A DNA stretch of 64,000 bases from Vigna angularis (taxonomy: Eukaryota > Streptophyta > Magnoliopsida > Fabales > Fabaceae). Shown piece after piece: positions 58,048 to 64,000 of this stretch. The stretch lies in assembly GCF_016808095.1 (NCBI RefSeq), contig NC_068970.1:36924630-36988629 (forward strand), written 5' to 3'. Under the pieces are notes generated by a model. That model ran no database searches. It had not been told where the DNA came from and was given only the letters and a program-made list of their open reading frames with translations. Every line of letters starts with the position of its first letter. Within the stretch, counting starts at the first letter, position 1. Made by a program: the position numbers and the translations under genes.

Positions 58048-58876
58048 TACTACCACGAGTGCAAAAATGACTTTTATCGTTACGCTTATAACGTCTAACC
58101 ACTGAAAATTCAACGTAAAAAATGACCGGTGACATTTTTGTAAATAAAACGTCATTATAGTAGTCGGTTCCTCCAGGGTTAGACGTCAAATCCTCCTTTA
58201 GACGTCGGACCCCCCAAATCAGATGTCAAATCCTTCTTTAGACGTCGGTCCCCCAGATCAGACGTCAAAAAGGTCCGAAAATATCTCATTTTAAGCGCCA
58301 ATATTAACTTTTTTTACGACATAGACGTCGAGCCTCACTTTCTTTCGCGTTTTCGTTTGATTTTTTGCTTCGTTCACGTTCGCCAGTTACGCGTTTTCTC
58401 TCTTACTGCGTTCATCTTCTTCCTCTGCTTTCTCTCGTTCGCCATTAACGTTCAGGTAAGTTTTTTTCCACTTTGCACCGTTTAAAATCATTTTGAACCG
58501 ATTATATTACGTTTGGAACCATTATCTTTCATTTGCCCAATTAAAATTCGTGTTCATTGGCTTTTGGTGCAGTTCTTAGGCGCATTCTAGGACAACTGCG
58601 GTAGCGATTTTCGAACCGTTATTATGCACGTTTTTCTCCTCAACCTCACAGCGACACCTGTCTACTCTCTCACCTTCAAGGCAGCGAATTATTTTTAAAA
58701 AAAAATCCATGAATTAACGTCTGTTGTTCTTACAACAAACGTTAATTCACATCTGTTAAAGTATGTTATAAATGCAATAGACGTGAATTGACGTCTGTTC
58801 AAAGACAACATACGTCAATTTAACAGACGTCAAAAACCCAAAATAACTGACGTTAAAAGCTATTTTTATGTTAATG
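58048..58876 (+). mobile_element. Second CACTA-like element, AGACGTC subterminal repeats
   Basis: The ends are worn: TACTACCACGAGTGCAAAAA on the left (CACTA with one C to T change) and ATTTTTATGTTAATG on the right (TAGTG with one G to A change). No 3-bp target duplication was confirmed. Many AGACGTC/GACGTCT motifs crowd both ends (58180-58330 and 58715-58860), like the CCTCGGTT motifs of the element at 1319. The centre is a leader-like C/T-rich stretch ending in a strong splice donor, GTTCAG|GTAAGTTT, near 58455. No protein is encoded. Confidence 0.5.
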
Positions 58877-60439
58877 TATTATTATTAACCCCAAAAATTA
58901 GAAGTAAACACTGAAGCATCTTCGACTTTTGCTTAACAAGTCTTTCAAATGTATCCATAGGTGCACTAAATCTATTCTTTTTTTAAGACACAACTTCTCC
59001 TTTTTCTTAACAACATCAAAGAGTTAAGGAAGCCTTGTTTAAGTTTTGAACAAAATCTGATGCATACTCAAAGAGGGGTTAATACCTAGAACATTTGACA
59101 ACGTCCAACCAATTGTTTTATTATGCTCATCTATCACATTGTAGCAATCGTTGTTTTTTATCATAAAAAATGTTAATAAAGATGATCACCAAATTTTTTT
59201 GCACATATTCTAAATAAACGATAATCCAAAGATATATAGATGCAACAGAGTTTCAAGATGGACTTTTCCAAGTAAATATATGAGGACCAAAATGTGATCA
59301 TAGCAAAACATGTTCGAGTTCCAAAGACTGATCGATTACAGCTGACCTTTATTAACATTGAATTTGATTCTTCAAGGTTTTAATCTAAGATAATAGGAGC
59401 TTCCTAACTATCAAGTCATAATTTGGCTGCAAGGTTCACGTTCTTGTTTTCAATTTAATTTTTTTATTCTAAGTTAGAACTTCATAATTCTGATGTATTT
59501 GCTGAATTTCCTTGTAGTTTGGTAGTATTTTGGTTTTACTTGCTCCAAAACAAGTTGGCTAATAGTACAATTGATCCTATTGGTCCAATTAAAGTACTAT
59601 AAGTATTGATCCTTACGGTTCATGAAAGTTCAAATGAATAATCAAGAGATTCTTTAGGGTGGGAATATTTTTCACTATAAAATAAAGTTATCGTTTACCT
59701 ACCCATATAAACTCGTAAGTAAATTTGAAGTTACTTCTTGATTGTACATACATCACACAATTTGTATGTAAATTCATATTACGTACAATGTTATTTATAT
59801 ATGTTTGGAAAACGTTGTAATATATAAAAGTTTGATGAACGGATTTAGGAACTAGTATATTTTAGAAGTTAAAATGAGTAAATCAAGTTATACACGAGGG
59901 AAAACAATTTATGCATGTGATTTGTAGGTAGGGAAAATATATAATTTTATTAAAATGATTAAAAAAACTATTATTAATTTTCTTATCGTACAACCACATT
60001 TATATATATTAATTGAGACATTTATAAAAATGTGAATGTTTCCTCCTAAAATAGTTATTCAAAAGATTCCTCTAGGACAGGTGGCAGACAAGTCAAATAC
60101 CACAATAACAAAAACTATAACTAACTTTTTCTAGAACCTACACTAACAGAACAATTAAAACGGTATATACTAGCGATGAATGAAATCAGACCAACCAACT
60201 AGTCTTTTCACCAATCTTTTGGACCTAGCACCCTCGTCCAAAGGACCTTACATAACGTCAATTTATTTAATAAATGTAATATTGTAAAAAATGTTACTAA
60301 ACCTTTTAGTAATACTTTTTTTTTTTTCTGTACAAAGGTAATACTATGAAAATGTTACAATAAACTCTTGTTAAAACTTTTTTTAAATAGGGAGACATTT
60401 TCAAAATTATTATTAAAAAAATTTAGTAATATTCTTTTC
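58877..60439. other. AT-rich intergenic DNA, no gene seen
   Basis: No coding signal on either strand. Confidence 0.45.
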
Positions 60440-61390
60440 TAGAATTAAATATGTTTTCATCGTTAAACTATATCCTAACTATAATTATTATTAAAACTTT
60501 CATGTTTGTTTCCTTAACTTTAGAAACGATGAATTTAGTCTTTCTCACTCAACCATTATAAATCATTATAAGATAAATGATATTCAGTGTGACTCTTTGA
60601 CACGTAGCTCAACATTTGTTGTTCACGTGACAAAAATTAATTTTGTGAATTAAATTAAATTTTTTTCAAAACAATATGCACTAAAGGCTCTTTTTTTCTT
60701 TTTCTTGATTTTCATCTTCTTCACACAACCCATGGTGGATTGAGAACGGAAAAAGGGTAAGAAAAAGATAGAAGAATTAATAGAACAATGATATCCCTTT
60801 GCATTTGGAGTTGCAGATCCAACATCAACATAGCCACAAAAACACTAAAGATCCTAAAAACATCAAGACGTTTAAAAATGAAAAAGTTTGATGTTATGAG
60901 AAAAGAAAGGATGAAAATTGTGTATCTTATTAAATAATAAGGAGAGAGTACAATTGATATATATAGATGTTTAAAACAATATAAAAACGAAATATAAATA
61001 TAAAAACATAAATGCACAGATATAAACGAAAAATAAATTAAATCCAATACTCGAAACAATGAAAGAAGAAAATATTTATGATGTTTTGATAAAAGTAGAG
61101 ATCAAAAGGTGGAAAAGGCTAGCTAGTGTTCTTGAATCACTAAAACCAACATAAACAGGATGGAAGGAATGAACGTAGTGAGTGTTGTGAAGAAGATGAA
61201 GATGATGGTTGTTGGGTGGAGTAGAGGGGAAGACAAAAAGAAATGAGAACCTCCAGTTTAGAATTTTAGAAAACCAAATACATTTTTGCCACGTAAACAA
61301 CACCTGTTAAGAGATGTATGATGACAAGTGACAACACACTAATGAGAGGATAGGAGAATCTTAATTTAATGAAAGTAAGAAAATTATCTA
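60440..61390. repeat. Worn inverted-repeat element, possible MULE
   Basis: The left part begins AGAATTAAATATGTTTTCAT, like MULE ends in this window. An inner segment (ACACGTAGCTCAACATTTGT, then TGTTCACGTGACAAAAATT at about 60600-60640) recurs inverted at 61265-61320 (TTTTTGCCACGTAAACAACA). The outer ends no longer match and no target duplication was found. Confidence 0.35.
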
Positions 61391-61501
61391 ACAACATATC
61401 TAATAGAAGACATTCCTACCTTATTGAAACCACTTCTTTTACTCATTTATTGGTATCAATATATGTGTGTATTGTCTAACAAAATTAAGATAATTAACAT
61501 T

Positions 61502-63576
61502 GGCTTAATAGCATTGATGGTCCTAATTTTTGTTAGCTTTATTCGAAATGGTCCTAATTTTTTTAAATTGTTCAATGTAGTACTAAAGATTGTAATTTGT
61601 GTTCAATTTAGTCCTTTTTGCAAACACCGTTTAAATTGTTAACGACCAACTGTCTAGCTGTGCAATCAGTGAATGACATGTCATTTAACTACTGACGTGG
61701 ACACTTTAAGGCATAGTGAGGTGGATTTTTTTATTTTTGGAAGTGATTTTCTGAAGAGCCCCTATGCCTCCACCACCTCCTTCCGAACCCAGATTCTACC
61801 GCGCAACGCCGTTGCAGCATATCCGCCGCCCACCGACCATCCTTTCATCCCAAAAAATGGTCTGGTTGAGACAAAGGAGTCTTCCAAGACCATAAACTTC
61901 TCTTATTGTAATTCCTTTGTCTCATCCCTCACCAGCGACACCGCAATAAGTTTGAAGATGGTTGATATTTCACCGGATGATTAATCTTGGAGGAAATACG
62001 GACAGAAACCGATTAAAGGATCTCCTAATCCAAGGTGCATAAAACAACATTACATCGTGTTCTGATTTAAATTATCCACCCCTTCAATTCCCACTTTAAT
62101 TTGTTCTTTCACCCTTCGATTTCAAATTTCAAAATGTATCCTTGTTCTGTTAAATTGATTTTGTTTCCCTTTTTCTCTTTCCCATGTCACTAAATTTAGA
62201 AAGATCTTATCATGGCTTGGTTTTTGTCATTTTCATGTTTTATTGTGGATATTTAGTTTTTGACGCTTCTTTACTCCATATTTCAACTTCACCAAGATAA
62301 ACTTGGATATTTAGTTTTTTGTTTTTCTCTCTTTTTGATATTATGTGCTGAAACAATATTTTTTGGAATAAGGTTTTCTTTTTTATTCCTTTTTTAGTTT
62401 TGGTAGGTCATGGATGCTAGCTTTTTTATGCTTCTGATGTGTGTATATTTGAATTATTATCAATCTTATCATCTACATTTTAATAAAATCGATTATGCAC
62501 TTTTACGTTTTCTGCAGATAACCGATTTGTCGTTTTCTCTGTACTCAACTTTTGTGATTGAGGCCTGTCATGGTTTTAATAAGGTTCATATTCTTTCTTC
62601 AAATTCAATCATCTATGTATTATTTTATTGAGATTTTTCACATCTGAGTATGCGAGTTTCTTTTGCAAAATTTATATATGCTTCTATCCTTACATTTTTA
62701 TGATCTTTATACACAAATGTCGTGGTTATTCTTTAGCGACATGATTAAAGGAATTTTCCTTGTTGTAATAGTTGGTCCACCTATTTGTCTTGAATTATTA
62801 AGTGCAGCAGTGTTAGAGTGTGTCCAACGCATCCCATCACAGATTATGTTCTAATCATCCCATCCCATCGTTAGAACACCCTTTCATCACAGAGTATACA
62901 TACATTAGTTCCATGGATGATGACCTTTGATCTGTCTAAAATTGTATGCATTGAATTCTAGGCTAGGGTGTTTGTTGAATTTTGAAGGCCAAAATAGGTT
63001 CACCACTTCCTATCCTTCCATTCTTTTCTACACCGACAACCCATATCCACCCATCACCATCATCCTCAACAAAACTCCATCCCTTACCGCAACAATTAAA
63101 ACCCTAACCAAAAGTTCAAACTAATTTTGGTGGCAGGTGTAGCGGTATAAAAAAGCAGAGAAACAGAGGGGGACGAGGAGTGAATGCCAACAATGAGAAG
63201 TGGAATTCATCGAAGGGCGACGACACTTCCGACGTTGGCAACATCTCCGACGACACTCTTAGCCAACCAGGGAGACCTGCGATGATCTTGTTCGGATGCC
63301 ATCATATCAATAAAAACCCTAATATCATAAAATCACTTTCAAAAAGCAAAAATTCACATCACTATGCCTTAAAGTGTATACGTCAGCCATTAAATGACAT
63401 GTCATTCACTGATTGCATAGGTGGACAGTTGGCCCTTAACTTTTTAAAAGACGTTTGCAAAAAAAACTAAATTGAACACAAATTACAATCTTTAGGACTA
63501 CATTAAACAGTTTAAAAAAATTAGGATCATTTCAAATAAAGTTGACAAAAATGGGGACCATCAGTGCTATTAAGCC
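61502..63576 (+). mobile_element. Pack-MULE carrying a WRKY gene fragment, perfect 9-bp TSD
   Basis: The element starts GGCTTAATAGCATTGATGGTC and ends GGACCATCAGTGCTATTAAGCC. The inverted repeats extend about 220 bp (to about 61725, and from about 63365). The flanks are the identical 9-mer ATTAACATT at 61493-61501 and 63577-63585. No transposase is encoded. The interior holds two exon fragments of a group IId WRKY gene around an intron, which makes it a Pack-MULE. A second GC-rich block lies at 63130-63290 with no known match. Confidence 0.93.
61790..62835 (+). pseudogene. Captured WRKY (group IId) transcription factor fragment
   Basis: The first exon fragment (about 61790-62034) reads SSKTINFSYCNSFVSSLTSD, then AISLKMVDISPDD, a TAA stop at 61982-61984, then SWRKYGQKPIKGSPNPR. 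In group IId WRKY proteins a stretch such as SINF...FVSSLT precedes a long basic region that ends in [20 protein letters not shown]; here that region is deleted and the Tyr codon has become a stop. The exon ends CCAAG|GTGCAT, exactly at the conserved WRKY intron position after Pro-Arg. The next exon survives as a scrap at about 62791-62835 reading IIKCSSVRVCPTHP, which fits YYKCSSVRGCPARK with substitutions. WRKY factors bind W-boxes; this copy cannot make a full domain. Confidence 0.88.
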
Positions 63577-63585
63577 ATTAACATT

Positions 63586-64000
63586 TGATAAAATAGTCTA
63601 ACAATACATAAATATATGTAATCTTTATTGATTGAATATGTGCTTAATTAAGTTGATTATCCAAATACACCCATGTACAAAAACTTAGCTAGAAAAACAA
63701 TTTCATAAAATGTTAAATCTAAAAGTTTCTAACCAAACAATTACTATCATCATTTCATGAGATGACTCTCTTCCATCAATATTTTTCATCGTCTACCATA
63801 CAAGCAAAGAATAGTGTAAAACAAATACAACTGTTAACACTAGTTAAGCAATTAGTATAACCTCTTCATATCGTATCCTAGTAGATGATATATGTGCTAT
63901 ATTATCCAGTTTTGTCCATGTTTATTGAAGAACTGAAAGTCAAAAGCCCCCTTCGCACAAAAAGGCATTTCATTATAAAAGAACCCCTAATCGAATAGTG
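63586..64000. other. No gene seen to the right edge
   Basis: AT-rich sequence with no coding or transposon signal. Confidence 0.45.

Overview
The window looks like nuclear DNA of a legume, most likely a Phaseoleae species close to Vigna or Phaseolus. That placement is an inference. It rests on AT-rich intergenic DNA, GT-AG introns, a chloroplast-type lysine biosynthesis gene, and transposon ends of the TTAAATATGTTTTTAGTCCC type that I associate with this group.

Only three ordinary host genes are supported. (1) A two-exon LITTLE ZIPPER gene (ZPR1/2 type, 111 aa) lies on the + strand at 29962-30797. (2) A three-exon 4-hydroxy-tetrahydrodipicolinate synthase gene (DHDPS, 400 aa) lies on the - strand at 42281-40196. 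It is unusually divergent at positions tied to lysine feedback. (3) A six-exon MYB-CC (GARP) transcription factor gene (341 aa) lies on the - strand at 50531-49030. I joined the exons by splice sites and reading phase. Nothing suggests the three genes act in one pathway.

Most of the remainder is transposon DNA. Region by region: 1-2.3 kb holds a tandem repeat, a TA microsatellite and a CACTA-like element. 2.9-6.3 kb holds a TRIM and two copia-type LTRs in opposite orientation. 7.5-8.1 kb is a decayed gypsy gag. 9.8-11.0 kb is a Mutator-like element (MULE) with a perfect 9-bp target duplication. 11.8-20.2 kb is an apparently intact, very young Ty3/gypsy retrotransposon with LTRs that read as identical and a 5-bp duplication AACTA. 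24.6-27.1 kb is a repeat-rich non-coding block with a TCGGTCTT minisatellite. 32.85-38.3 kb is a large decayed MULE carrying a transposase relic and a convergent GRF zinc-finger/membrane gene relic, with a solo LTR nested inside. 47.9-48.2 kb is a solo LTR. 53.9-55.6 kb is another MULE. 56.2-57.6 kb holds copia fragments. 58.0-58.9 kb is a second CACTA-like element. 61.5-63.6 kb is a MULE that has captured two exons of a group IId WRKY gene.

The most interesting signals are the WRKY Pack-MULE, the MULE with the GRF-type second gene, the divergent DHDPS and the recent gypsy insertion. No tRNA, rRNA or CRISPR array was recognised. All family assignments come from reading motifs by eye, with no database search.
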